The notes under the pieces: generated by a model
Told to the model about the DNA's origin: nothing
What the model saw: the letters and a program-made list of their open reading frames with translations, nothing else
The model's database searches: none
Program-made: the position numbers and the translations under genes
Shown: positions 37,088 through 45,527 of the stretch, piece by piece
Position numbering within the stretch: position 1 is the stretch's first letter
Layout of the letters: each line of letters begins with the position of its first letter
Source: Lysobacter sp. Root690
GTDB taxonomy: Bacteria > Pseudomonadota > Gammaproteobacteria > Xanthomonadales > Xanthomonadaceae
Direction: 5' to 3'
DNA: 64,000 bases
Assembly (NCBI RefSeq): GCF_001427785.1
Contig: NZ_LMHM01000002.1
Coordinates: forward strand, 30,146 to 94,145

Positions 37088-38806
37088 ATGTCGCGATTGC
37101 TGGTCAAACTCGGGTTGTGCCTGGCGCTGATGACGTTCAGCGTCGGCGCCTTCGCGCAGGTGCGCGCGTGGCTCGATCGCGATCGCATCAACGCCGACGA
37201 GAGCCTGGTGCTGAGCATCCAGCTCGAAGGCGTGGCCGGCAGCGGCCCGAACTACGGACCGTTGCTCGGCGACTTCAAGCTGATCGCGAGCAACGCCGGC
37301 ACCAGCCTGGAACCTGGGCGCGGCGGCATGGTGATGCGCACCTTGTTCCTGGCTTCGTTGCGGCCGCTGCGCAGCGGGCTGCTGACGATTCCGTCGCTGC
37401 AGGTCAACGGCATGAGCACGCGGCCGCTGAGCGTGATGGTCGTCGGCAACGCGCCCGAGCCGCCGCCGCAAGCGCAACCGGTGGCAACCGGCGCGGACGT
37501 GTTCATGGAAACGCTGGTCGACGATGACAGTCCGTATGTGCAGCAGGCGGTGGGTTTGACCGTGCGGTTGTATTCGGCGCTGACCTTGGTCGGCGGCAAG
37601 CTCGATCAGCCCACCCCGCAGGGTGCGTCCCTGACTCGGGTTGGCGACGACAACCAATACGAGCGCGACATCAGCGGGCGCCGTTACACCATCGTTGAGC
37701 GCCGTTTCCTGCTGGTGCCCGAACGCAGCGGACCGATGGCGTTGCCGCAGGCGCGGTTCGACGGACGCAGCGCGCCGGGTCTGTTCGATCAGCTCACCGG
37801 CAGCGGCGGCGACGATCAACACGCGCGTTCGCGGCCGCGCACCCTCAACGTGCTGGCCGCGCCGGCGAATGCGCCGCAGCCGTGGTTGCCGTTGCGCAGC
37901 GTGACCATGCGGTATCGCAGTACGCCGCAAGGCCTGCGCGTGGGCAGCGCGGCGGCGGTGGTGGTCGAAGCCACCATCGACGGCGCCAACGCCGCGCAAT
38001 TGCCCGAATTGCTGCTGCCGCCGATCGATGGCATGCAGGTATTCCCCGAACCGGTCCAGGCCGACGAGGGCTTCAACGAAGGCCGGCCGCGGGTGCGGCT
38101 GACCCGCAAATTCTCGCTGGTGCCGTCGCGTCCGGGCCCGGTGCGGGTGGACGGTCTGCGCATGGATTGGTGGGACGTGGTCGGCGGCGCGGCGCGCAGC
38201 ACGACCTTGCCGCCGTTGAACCTGACCGTCACTGGTGTCGGCGGTGCGACGGCTACCGCGCCCGCTACCGGCGGCGCCCTGGCGCCCGACGCGGCGAACA
38301 CGGGCGCGGCGATTGGTACCGATGCGACGGCCGCATCCTCATCGCCGTTCGGCAATGCGGCGTGGGCGGGCGCGGCGTTGTTGTTTGCGGTGCTGTGGTT
38401 GATCACCCTGTTCTGGGCGCTGCATCTGCGCGGCCAACCTTCGCGCGCGCCGGCTGTGGCCGCGGCGACGGGTGCCGCGCCGGCCGCGGCCGGATCGCGC
38501 TCGCTGGCCTTGAACCTGCCGGCGCTCAAGCAATTGATCGATGTCGGCGATTTCGAACAGATCGCCACGGTGCTGCGTTCGCTCGCGCGTCCGCCCGCGG
38601 CCGACGACGACGAACTGGTCGAGCGTCTGGCCGATCCGGAGCAACGCGAGGCGGTGCAGGCGCTGCGGCGCGCGCGCTGGGGCGGCGGCGACGGCGTCGC
38701 CGCGCGCAATCTGCTGCGTGCGGCGTTCGCGCGTCCGCCGCAGTGGCGCGAGGTCGTGGTCGAGGCGCCTTCGGTATTGCCGCCGTTGTATCCGCCTCGG
38801 GGTTGA
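37088..38806 (+). CDS. batD: BatD-like protein
   Basis: The 572-aa product has a signal peptide (ending near GAFA, about residue 23). Several immunoglobulin-like beta domains follow, such as QVRAWLDRDRINADESLVLSIQLEG and the RYTIVERRFLLVPERSG block typical of BatD. A C-terminal membrane helix (about 425-443) and a cytoplasmic helical domain close the protein. It is the last gene of the MoxR-Bat operon. The ATG at 37088 is preferred over an overlapping TTG at 37079. BatD probably forms the periplasmic scaffold of the complex; this is inference from domain content. Confidence 0.9.
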   Translation: MSRLLVKLGLCLALMTFSVGAFAQVRAWLDRDRINADESLVLSIQLEGVAGSGPNYGPLLGDFKLIASNAGTSLEPGRGGMVMRTLFLASLRPLRSGLLTIPSLQVNGMSTRPLSVMVVGNAPEPPPQAQPVATGADVFMETLVDDDSPYVQQAVGLTVRLYSALTLVGGKLDQPTPQGASLTRVGDDNQYERDISGRRYTIVERRFLLVPERSGPMALPQARFDGRSAPGLFDQLTGSGGDDQHARSRPRTLNVLAAPANAPQPWLPLRSVTMRYRSTPQGLRVGSAAAVVVEATIDGANAAQLPELLLPPIDGMQVFPEPVQADEGFNEGRPRVRLTRKFSLVPSRPGPVRVDGLRMDWWDVVGGAARSTTLPPLNLTVTGVGGATATAPATGGALAPDAANTGAAIGTDATAASSSPFGNAAWAGAALLFAVLWLITLFWALHLRGQPSRAPAVAAATGAAPAAAGSRSLALNLPALKQLIDVGDFEQIATVLRSLARPPAADDDELVERLADPEQREAVQALRRARWGGGDGVAARNLLRAAFARPPQWREVVVEAPSVLPPLYPPRG

Positions 38807-38870
38807 TGGCCGGGCTGAGTAACAGCAAGGCGAAGTAGCGCAGAGCAAAAGCAAAGCAGGGCAGAGCAGA

Positions 38871-39287
38871 GCAAAAGCGAATCCCCCCTGGCCCCCCTTT
38901 TGCAAAGGGGGGAACCCCTTCGGGATGTTGCGGGGCGTGGTGATGGCTCGTGGGCTTGACTTGCCCTCGCACTAGCTCTCGCATTTGCTATCGGCATCGG
39001 CATCGGCATCGGCATCGGCATCGTCTCGCCTCGCCTCGCCATCCCCATCCCCATCGCCATCGCCATTGCCATTGCCATCAAACTCGAGTTTGCTTTCGGC
39101 TTTCGGCTTTCGGCTTCGGCTTCGGCTTCGGCTTCGGCTTTCGGCTTTGGCCCTGGCCCTGGCCCTGGCTCTGGCCGTGCTGTGACCGTGGCATAGCGAC
39201 CAACATCAAAACGGCCGCCGCTCCTCCCCCAAGCAACTCGTGCTTTCCCCCCCCTTTGCAAAAGGGGGGCAGGGGGGATTCGCTTCT
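38871..39287. repeat. Microsatellite block framed by G/C-run hairpins
   Basis: A hairpin of six C, TTTTGCAAA and six G lies at 38892-38912 with the flank GCGAATCCCCCCTGG. Its inverted counterpart is at 39246-39287. Between them are hexamer and heptamer tandem runs: TCGGCA (about 38990-39021), CCATCG/CCATCC/CCATTG (about 39040-39078), TTTCGGC then TTCGGC (39094-39142) and CCCTGG (about 39150-39168). No credible gene lies in this 630-bp gap. Confidence 0.8.
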
Positions 39288-39410
39288 CGCTTTCGCTTCC
39301 AGCCAGCGATCACCCCGCGCCGACCCCACCGCCCCATCCCCCAGCCAAGCCCAAAACCCCCTGGTGTATCCTGCCGATTGTTTTGGCCAGGCCCCTTTAG
39401 GAGCGCGACT

Positions 39411-39440
39411 ATGAGCAAAACCATGAGCGCAGCCCGATGA
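39411..39440 (+). CDS. Nine-codon leader peptide MSKTMSAAR
   Basis: A short ORF with AGGAG at 39399-39403, seven bases before its ATG, ends in TGA. That TGA overlaps the ATG of the symporter gene (ATGA). The symporter start itself has no strong Shine-Dalgarno. This is the layout of a translationally coupled leader. There is no attenuator hairpin inside it. Whether it is translated is untested. Confidence 0.45.
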   Translation: MSKTMSAAR

Positions 39441-40816
39441 GCGACACCGCATCCGCGCGCAAGCCGCTGCCGCTGCACTGGAAGATGGCGATCGGCTTCC
39501 TGACCGGTCTGGTGCTGGGCTTGATCGTCTATGCCGCCGGCATCGGCAGCGTCACCTGGGCGCAACTGGTCGGCGACGCCTGCCCGGCCGCCGCGACCGG
39601 TAGCGACGTCGCCTGGCAGTGCCGACCGTTGCTGAAGCTGTTCAGCGAGACCGTCACCGGCCCGGCCGGCGAGATCTTCCTGCGCCTGATCTTCATGCTG
39701 GTGATCCCGCTGCTGTTCTCGGCCCTGGTCATGGGCGTGAGCGAGATGGGCGACATCCGCTCGTTCGGCCGGGTCGGCTGGCGCACGCTGGGCCTGACCG
39801 TGGCGATGTCGGCGATCGCGGTCGTGCTCGGCCTGGTCATGGTCAACGTGTTCAAGCCCGGCGCGGGCGTCGACCCGACCACGGCTCAGCAGATGATGAG
39901 CGAGAACGCCGAGCGCGCGCAAAGCATCGTCCAGGGCAGCGCCGACGCGCCCAAGGGACTGCAGATGCTGATCTCGATCGTCCCCAACAACGTGATCAAG
40001 GCCGCCGCCGACGACGCCATCCTGGCGGTGATGTTCTTCGCCCTGATGATCGGCATCGGCATGGTGCTGACCAAGTCCAAGGCGGTCGACACCCTGCGCG
40101 ACGGCATCCAGGGTCTGTTCGATATTTCGATGACCCTGATCGGCCTGGTCATCAAGCTGGCGCCGTACGCGGTGTTCTGCTTCATGTTCAACCTGGCCTC
40201 GCAGTTCGGCTGGGACTTGCTGTTCAAGCTGGCCAAGTACGTCGCCGTGGTCGTCGCCGCGCTGGCGATCCACTTGTTCGTGGTGTACGCGCTGGCGCTG
40301 AAATTCGTCGGTGGGCGCTCGCCGATCGAATTCTTCCGCGCCGTGCAGGAAGCGATGGTGCTGGCGTTCTCGACCGCGTCGAGCAACGCCACCCTGCCGA
40401 CCGCGTTGCGCGTGGCCGAGGACGAACTCAAGCTGCCGCGGCGCGTGTCGCGCTTCGTGCTGACCGTCGGCGCGACCGCCAACCAGAACGGCACCGCCCT
40501 GTTCGAAGGCGTCACGGTGATCTTCCTGGCCCAGTTCTTCGGCGTCGACCTGAGCCTGGGCCAGCAGGTGATGGTGATGCTGGTGTGCATCCTGGGCGGC
40601 ATCGGCACCGCCGGCGTCCCCTCGGGTTCGCTGCCGGTGGTGGCGATGATCTGCGCGATGGTCAACGTGCCGCCGCAGGGCATCGGCCTGATCCTCGGCG
40701 TCAACCATTTCCTCGACATGTGCCGGACCACGCTCAACGTGACCGGCGACATCGCGATCGCGGCGATGGTCTCGCGCGGGGTCGAGGACCCGCCGGCGGA
40801 GCGGATGGAGGACTGA
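39437..40816 (+). CDS. Dicarboxylate/amino acid:cation symporter (DAACS family)
   Basis: The 459-aa inner-membrane protein belongs to the GltP/DctA family, with about eight membrane helices and two re-entrant hairpins. Family motifs are SSNATLPT (about residues 313-320), [17 protein letters not shown] (about 395-400) and [16 protein letters not shown]. It couples uptake of dicarboxylates, glutamate or aspartate to protons or sodium. The exact substrate is not decidable. The start ATG 39437 overlaps the leader peptide stop. A terminator follows, so it is not in an operon with tkt. Confidence 0.93.
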   Translation: MSDTASARKPLPLHWKMAIGFLTGLVLGLIVYAAGIGSVTWAQLVGDACPAAATGSDVAWQCRPLLKLFSETVTGPAGEIFLRLIFMLVIPLLFSALVMGVSEMGDIRSFGRVGWRTLGLTVAMSAIAVVLGLVMVNVFKPGAGVDPTTAQQMMSENAERAQSIVQGSADAPKGLQMLISIVPNNVIKAAADDAILAVMFFALMIGIGMVLTKSKAVDTLRDGIQGLFDISMTLIGLVIKLAPYAVFCFMFNLASQFGWDLLFKLAKYVAVVVAALAIHLFVVYALALKFVGGRSPIEFFRAVQEAMVLAFSTASSNATLPTALRVAEDELKLPRRVSRFVLTVGATANQNGTALFEGVTVIFLAQFFGVDLSLGQQVMVMLVCILGGIGTAGVPSGSLPVVAMICAMVNVPPQGIGLILGVNHFLDMCRTTLNVTGDIAIAAMVSRGVEDPPAERMED

Positions 40817-40841
40817 GGTCCGGTCCGCGCGGCGCAATCCG

Positions 40842-40872
40842 AAGGCCCGCCGTAATGGCGGGCCTTTTGTTT
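40842..40872 (+). terminator. Terminator after the symporter gene
   Basis: AAGGCCCGCC-GTAAT-GGCGGGCCTT is followed by TTGTTT, 25 bp past the stop. The remaining 40873-41199 before tkt shows no gene; a GACAAT at about 41098-41103 is a possible -10 without a clear -35. Confidence 0.85.
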
Positions 40873-41199
40873 ATGTCGCCGTGGACGCGGCCGCGCGCAG
40901 ACCGCGAGGTTCTTCCGCTTGAGCGAGCCCGACAGCCCAAGTTCGTCAATTCGCCGCCGCCGCGGTCCGCGAAGCCGCGCTCGCTCGACCATGCCGATCC
41001 TGTCCGCAACCCAGGCCCGACGCGGCCCGCGCGCCGCCGCGGGCGCCCGGTCGGCCGCGCTCCATACGCTCGCGCGCGACAGCGCCGGCCAGGGGTGGGA
41101 CAATGGCGGCTCTTCGCCGGCTCCGCCCCAGATCGCCCGCGCTCTGGCCCGGGCCCGGCTTTCAAGACCGGCCTCTCAGCCCTCAGACCGCAGACCCTC

Positions 41200-43200
41200 A
41201 TGACGACGCCCAGCCGCCGCGACCTCGCCAACGCCATCCGATTCCTCGCCATCGACGCGGTGCAGGCCGCCAACTCCGGTCATCCGGGCATGCCGATGGG
41301 CATGGCCGACATCGCCGAGGTGCTGTGGAACGACTACCTGACCCACAACCCCGGCAACCCGAAGTGGTTCAATCGCGACCGCTTCATCCTCTCCAACGGC
41401 CACGGCTCGATGCTGCAGTACGCGCTGCTGCACCTGTCGGGCTATCCGTTGCCGATCGAGGAACTCAAGCGCTTCCGCCAGCTGGGTTCGATGACCCCGG
41501 GCCATCCGGAAAACTTCGAAACCCCCGGCATCGAAACCACCACCGGCCCGCTCGGCCAGGGCTTCGCCAACGCGGTCGGCATGGCGCTGGGCGAGAAGCT
41601 GCTGGCGCAGCGCTTCAACCGTCCCGAGCACGAGATCGTCGATCACCGCACCTGGGTGTTCATGGGCGACGGCTGCCTGATGGAGGGCATCTCCCATGAA
41701 GCCGCGTCGCTGGCCGGCACCTGGGGCCTGCACAAGCTGGTCGCGTTCTGGGACGACAACAAGATCTCGATCGACGGCAACACCGACGGCTGGTTCACCG
41801 ACGACACCCCGGCGCGGTTCGAGGCCTACGGCTGGCGCGTGATCCGCAACGTCGACGGCCAGGACGCGGTCGAGATCAAGACCGCGATCGACACCGCGCT
41901 CAAGCACAGCGACAAGCCGACCCTGATCTGCTGCCGCACCGCGATCGGTTTCGGTTCGCCGAACAAGGCCGGCAAGGAGTCCTCGCACGGCGCGCCGCTG
42001 GGCAAGGACGAAATCGTCGCGACCCGCGCCGCGTTGAACTGGCCCTATGCCGAGTTCGAAATCCCGCAGGAGATCTACGACGGCTGGCGTTCGCACAGCA
42101 CCGGCGCGGTGCGCGAGGACCAGTGGAACCGTCTGTTCGACGCCTACGCCGCGCAATACCCGGCCGAAGCCGCTGAGCTGACCCGCCGCTCGCACGCCGA
42201 TCTGCCCGCCGATTTCCTGAGCCAAGCCGACACCTACATAGCCAAGCTGCAGGGCGAAGGCCTGACCATCGCCTCGCGCAAGGCTTCGCAGATGGCGATC
42301 GAAGCCTTCGCGCCGCTGCTGCCGGAACTGATCGGCGGCTCGGCCGACCTCGCGCATTCCAACCTGACCCTGTGGAAGGCCAGCAAGTCGGTCGCCAGCA
42401 GCGATCCGAACGCGAACTATGTGTATTACGGCGTGCGCGAATTCGCCATGACCGCGATCAGCAACGGCCTGCAGCTGCACGGCGGCTTCATTCCGTTCGA
42501 CGCGACCTTCCTGGTGTTCAGCGACTACGCGCGCAACGCGGTGCGCATGAGCGCGCTGATGGGCGCGCATGCGATCCACGTCTACACCCACGACTCGATC
42601 GGTCTGGGCGAAGACGGCCCGACCCACCAGCCGATCGAGCACCTGGCCTCGCTGCGCTACATCCCGCACAACGATGTGTGGCGTCCGTGCGATGCGGTCG
42701 AATCGGTGGCGTCGTGGAAGGCCGCGATCGCGCGCAAGGACGGCCCGAGCTGCCTGGTGTTCTCGCGCCAGAACCTGATCCACCAGCCGCGCGACGCGCA
42801 GCAGGTCGCGCAGATCGAACAAGGCGGCTACGTGCTGCGCGACAGCGAAGGCACCCCGGACGTGATCCTGATCGCGACCGGTTCGGAAGTCGGCCTCGCC
42901 ACCCAGGCCGCCGACGTGCTGAGCGGCGAAGGCGTCAAGGTACGCGTGGTGTCGATGCCGTCGAGCGACGTATTCGACCGCCAGCCGCTGGAGTACCGCC
43001 AGTCGGTGCTGCCCAACGCGGTGCGCAAGCGCGTCGCGGTCGAAGCGGGCGTCACCGATTTCTGGCGCAAATATGTCGGCCTGGACGGCGACGTGGTCGG
43101 CATCGATACCTTCGGCGCCTCGGCGCCGGCCGAAGCCCTGTTCCCGCATTTCGGCTTCACCGTCGAGCATGTGGTCGCGGCGGTGAAGGCGCTGGGCTGA
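41200..43200 (+). CDS. tkt: Transketolase
   Basis: The 666-aa thiamine-diphosphate enzyme transfers two-carbon units in the pentose phosphate pathway and Calvin-type sugar rearrangements. The TPP/magnesium motif is GDGCLMEG then NKISIDG (about residues 154-190). H28 of [13 protein letters not shown] and the pyrimidine-domain [14 protein letters not shown] (about 465-478) are all present. Length is typical (660-670 aa). The ATG at 41200 gives the conserved N-terminus [18 protein letters not shown]. The same frame happens to be open back to 39619 through the symporter gene, but that part is not coding in this frame. Confidence 0.97.
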   Translation: MTTPSRRDLANAIRFLAIDAVQAANSGHPGMPMGMADIAEVLWNDYLTHNPGNPKWFNRDRFILSNGHGSMLQYALLHLSGYPLPIEELKRFRQLGSMTPGHPENFETPGIETTTGPLGQGFANAVGMALGEKLLAQRFNRPEHEIVDHRTWVFMGDGCLMEGISHEAASLAGTWGLHKLVAFWDDNKISIDGNTDGWFTDDTPARFEAYGWRVIRNVDGQDAVEIKTAIDTALKHSDKPTLICCRTAIGFGSPNKAGKESSHGAPLGKDEIVATRAALNWPYAEFEIPQEIYDGWRSHSTGAVREDQWNRLFDAYAAQYPAEAAELTRRSHADLPADFLSQADTYIAKLQGEGLTIASRKASQMAIEAFAPLLPELIGGSADLAHSNLTLWKASKSVASSDPNANYVYYGVREFAMTAISNGLQLHGGFIPFDATFLVFSDYARNAVRMSALMGAHAIHVYTHDSIGLGEDGPTHQPIEHLASLRYIPHNDVWRPCDAVESVASWKAAIARKDGPSCLVFSRQNLIHQPRDAQQVAQIEQGGYVLRDSEGTPDVILIATGSEVGLATQAADVLSGEGVKVRVVSMPSSDVFDRQPLEYRQSVLPNAVRKRVAVEAGVTDFWRKYVGLDGDVVGIDTFGASAPAEALFPHFGFTVEHVVAAVKALG

Positions 43201-43230
43201 GTCTTCGCCAAGGCTTCATAACGGAACGGT

Positions 43231-43262
43231 AAATCCGGGGCGGTGACGCCCCGGATTTTTCG
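43231..43262 (+). terminator. Terminator after tkt
   Basis: AAATCCGGGGC-GGTGAC-GCCCCGGATTTTT is a strong hairpin with a T-run, 30 bp after the tkt stop. Confidence 0.9.
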
Positions 43263-43417
43263 TTTCGGGCTTATGGCACATGGCAAACTCGCCGTGTCCA
43301 TGGGGCTTGAAAGCAGTGCCGATCGCACAGGTGTAGGGCGCGTGCCGCCCACAACTTGTCGCAGCGGTGAAAGTGTGGACGGCAGTAGCCTTCGTTCAAT
43401 GTGGGGAAACGATCTTG

Positions 43418-44563
43418 ATGTCGACCGCTCCGGCCACCGATTCGCAACAACGCCTGCCGCAGCTCGACGCCCTGCGCGGCATCGCCGCGCTGTACGTGGT
43501 GATCTATCACGTCATGGCGATGCCCGACCCGGATTTGTCGGTGCCGGCCTGGGCGCTGCCGATCGTCGGCATGGGCGGCAGCGGCGTGGTGCTGTTCTTC
43601 GTCATGAGCGCGTTTTCGCTGTGCCTGACCTGGCCGCGTCACGCAGCATCCGGGCTGCCATTGCGCAGTTTCTATCTCAGCCGCCTGGCCCGGATCGCAC
43701 CGTTGATGCTGGTTTTGCTGAGCGTGATGGTGTTCAAGGACCAGTTCCGCGCTGTGCCCTTGCGCGGTTACGACGAGGTGGCCTGGAACTATTCGCTGCT
43801 GTTCGGCCTGTCGCCGCAATGGCAGCAGGGCATCGTCATGGGCAGTTGGACGATCGGCGTGGAGATGCTGTTCTATGCGATCTTCCCGTTGATCGCCCTG
43901 TACGTGCGCGGCCTGTGGCCGCAACTCGCGCTGCTGGTGTTGAGTTATCTACTGGCCTTGTGGGCCAAGACCGGATTGCCGGCCGGCTGGGCGCATTTCG
44001 GCGGACACGTCGGCCTGCTGCGGCAATTGCCAGTGTTCGCATTGGGCTGCGTGTTGTTCGAGCTGTGGCGGCGTTTGCGCGAGCTGCCGCAACGACGCAA
44101 ACACATCGTAGGCGTGAGCCTGCTGTTGCTGGGCGTGCTGGCGCAGGGCTTGTTGTTCTACGGCCGCCTGCCGCCGATCCCGGGGATTGTCGACAGCTGG
44201 TACCTGTCGGCGCTGTTCTACGGCCTGATGCTGCTGGGCCTGCTTTTGGCGAGCAACCGCGTGCTGGTCAATCGCGCGACCTGTTTTCTCGGCACGATCA
44301 GCTATTCCTTGTACCTGGTGCACCCGTTCGTGGTGTCGCGATCGTACGGTGTGTTCGCGAAGTTCTATGCGGCGCTGCCGGAGGGCACCGCGTACTTCGC
44401 CTGCCTCGGCTTGAGTCTGGCGCTGGTCGTTCCGGCCTCGTGGCTGACCTATCGCTTTATCGAGAAGCCGGGCATTCGCCTGGGACATCGGTTGTTTGCG
44501 TGGGTGCGGGCGCGGCGGTCGCCGGTTGCGGACGAACGTGGGGCGAGCGGGCTGGCATCTTGA
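43418..44563 (+). CDS. Acyltransferase 3 family membrane protein
   Basis: The 381-aa OafA/NodX-like integral membrane acyltransferase has about ten helices. The signature LDALRGIAALYVVIYHV is at about residues 15-31 and includes the R-x10-H catalytic-type residues. RLARIAPLMLVLL and SYSLYLVHPFVV also fit the family. Such proteins acetylate lipopolysaccharide, peptidoglycan, exopolysaccharide or small molecules. The substrate cannot be told; no glycan genes lie beside it. ATG 43418 with GGGGAAA upstream is preferred over GTG 43367. Confidence 0.9.
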   Translation: MSTAPATDSQQRLPQLDALRGIAALYVVIYHVMAMPDPDLSVPAWALPIVGMGGSGVVLFFVMSAFSLCLTWPRHAASGLPLRSFYLSRLARIAPLMLVLLSVMVFKDQFRAVPLRGYDEVAWNYSLLFGLSPQWQQGIVMGSWTIGVEMLFYAIFPLIALYVRGLWPQLALLVLSYLLALWAKTGLPAGWAHFGGHVGLLRQLPVFALGCVLFELWRRLRELPQRRKHIVGVSLLLLGVLAQGLLFYGRLPPIPGIVDSWYLSALFYGLMLLGLLLASNRVLVNRATCFLGTISYSLYLVHPFVVSRSYGVFAKFYAALPEGTAYFACLGLSLALVVPASWLTYRFIEKPGIRLGHRLFAWVRARRSPVADERGASGLAS

Positions 44564-44612
44564 GTCGAGGTCGCTTCGGATCGCCCGGTTTCGTTTGTGT
44601 GGGTACGAGCGG

Positions 44613-44649
44613 AAAGCGTCGGATCCGAAGTCCGTCCCACAAAATCCTG
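44613..44649 (+). repeat. Degraded RAYT-family REP
   Basis: AAAGCGTCGGATCCGAAG then TCCGTCCCAC and AAAATCCTG aligns with the intact copy at 45397-45433, including the flanking AAAATCCTG, but the hairpin has mutated. Confidence 0.6.
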
Positions 44650-44783
44650 TCGAAGCGTGGCGGTCGGCCGCTGCGTGGCTTGCGTCATGCTTGTGTGTCG
44701 ATCGTATTTGCCACGCAAAACGCCGCGTGAAAGACCATGGCGATGCCAATAGCGCCAACCGCATCAATCGCGAAGCGGCGAAG

Positions 44784-44814
44784 TCTTTTGTGGGGCTTCA
44801 GCTCCGACGCTTTT
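44784..44814 (-). repeat. RAYT-family REP, upstream copy
   Basis: TTTTGTGGGGCTTCAG then CTCCGACGCTTTT carries the GTGG head and the GGGGCTTCAGCTCC hairpin. It lies about 90-110 bp before the RAYT start, opposite in orientation to the downstream copy. Confidence 0.8.
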
Positions 44815-44902
44815 CGCTCAGACGCATCGTACGCGCCACGCCAGACGCGCTTAGGGATTTTCCGATTCGGTAGCGCAATCAACCCTGATAGAAAGTAGAT
44901 GC

Positions 44903-45412
44903 GTGCGGGCCAATCATGCCTGCATGAACTCACCCGACCATCAGCCAGGCTATCGAGCGATCCGACGCGGCCGCTGGTCCGAACAACAACGCATCTACCT
45001 GGTCACCACCGTCTGCATCCGCCGACGCCGTATCTTCGCCAGCGACCTGTGCGCCGACATCGCCGCGCGCGCCATCGCCGATCCCGGGAAGTGGTTGGGC
45101 GCGACCCTGCTGTGCTGGGTGCTGATGCCAGACCACTGGCATGGCCTGATCGAACTGCACACCGACATACGCCTTGAAAGCGTGGTGGCCTCATTGAAAG
45201 GCCGAGCCGCGCGAGCGGTCAATCGCAGTCTGCACCGCAAGGGAATGGTGTGGGCGCCGGGTTTCCACGATCATGCATTGCGCGAAGACGAAGATGTGTT
45301 GCAGGCGGCGCGTTACATCGTCGCCAATCCGAAGCGGGCCGGTTTGGTGCAGCGGGTCGGCGACTATCCGTATTGGGATGCGGTGTGGCTGGAACAAAAG
45401 CGTCGGGGCTGA
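44903..45412 (+). CDS. REP-associated tyrosine transposase (RAYT)
   Basis: The 162- to 169-aa protein belongs to the IS200/IS605-related Y1 transposase family that is domesticated with REP elements. Counting from ATG 44924, the HUH motif is H71-W-H73 (MPDHWHGLIEL). The catalytic tyrosine is Y131 in AARYIVANPKRAGLV, the family signature, and the segment VASLKGRAARAVNRSL lies between them. GTG 44903 would add seven residues; neither start has a strong ribosome-binding site. REPs in inverted orientation flank the gene, and the downstream REP overlaps its last codons and stop. These single-copy genes bind and cut REP DNA; they lack the ends of an autonomous transposon. Confidence 0.9.
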   Translation: MRANHACMNSPDHQPGYRAIRRGRWSEQQRIYLVTTVCIRRRRIFASDLCADIAARAIADPGKWLGATLLCWVLMPDHWHGLIELHTDIRLESVVASLKGRAARAVNRSLHRKGMVWAPGFHDHALREDEDVLQAARYIVANPKRAGLVQRVGDYPYWDAVWLEQKRRG

Positions 45413-45433
45413 AGCCCCACCCACGAAAATCCT
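45397..45433 (+). repeat. RAYT-family REP overlapping the RAYT stop
   Basis: AAAGCGTCGGGGCTGAAG then CCCCACCCACGA holds a GGGGCTGAAGCCCC hairpin and, on the minus strand, the GTGG head. The TGA stop of the RAYT (45410-45412) lies inside the hairpin. Confidence 0.85.
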
Positions 45434-45489
45434 GCTGATTCGGGATGATCGGCTGCTTCATCGCTCCTGCGAATTGCATACGTCAGTTG

Positions 45490-45527
45490 TCTTTGGTGGC
45501 ATGGGCTTGTCCCGACGCTCTTCGATC
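45490..45527 (-). repeat. Decayed RAYT-family REP
   Basis: TTGGTGGCATGGGCTTG then TCCCGACGCTCTTCGATCA matches the 8441-8478 copy over its 3' part (CCCGACGCTCTTCGATC) but has lost the hairpin. It abuts the stop of the acetyl-CoA hydrolase gene. Confidence 0.55.

Noticed and set aside
38950-39414. Dipeptide-repeat proteins (RHRHRH, SPSPSP or MPMPMP type)
   Set aside because: They arise in every frame from the hexamer microsatellites and have no start signals.
39619-43200. An open frame of 1193 codons covering the symporter gene and transketolase
   Set aside because: Only the part from 41200 is transketolase. The first 527 codons run through the symporter gene in another frame and are Arg/Pro-rich, a result of high GC.
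44903-45412. Active insertion sequence of the IS200/IS605 type
   Set aside because: The RAYT signature and surrounding REPs fit a domesticated gene. No left and right subterminal IS ends or accessory tnpB were seen.
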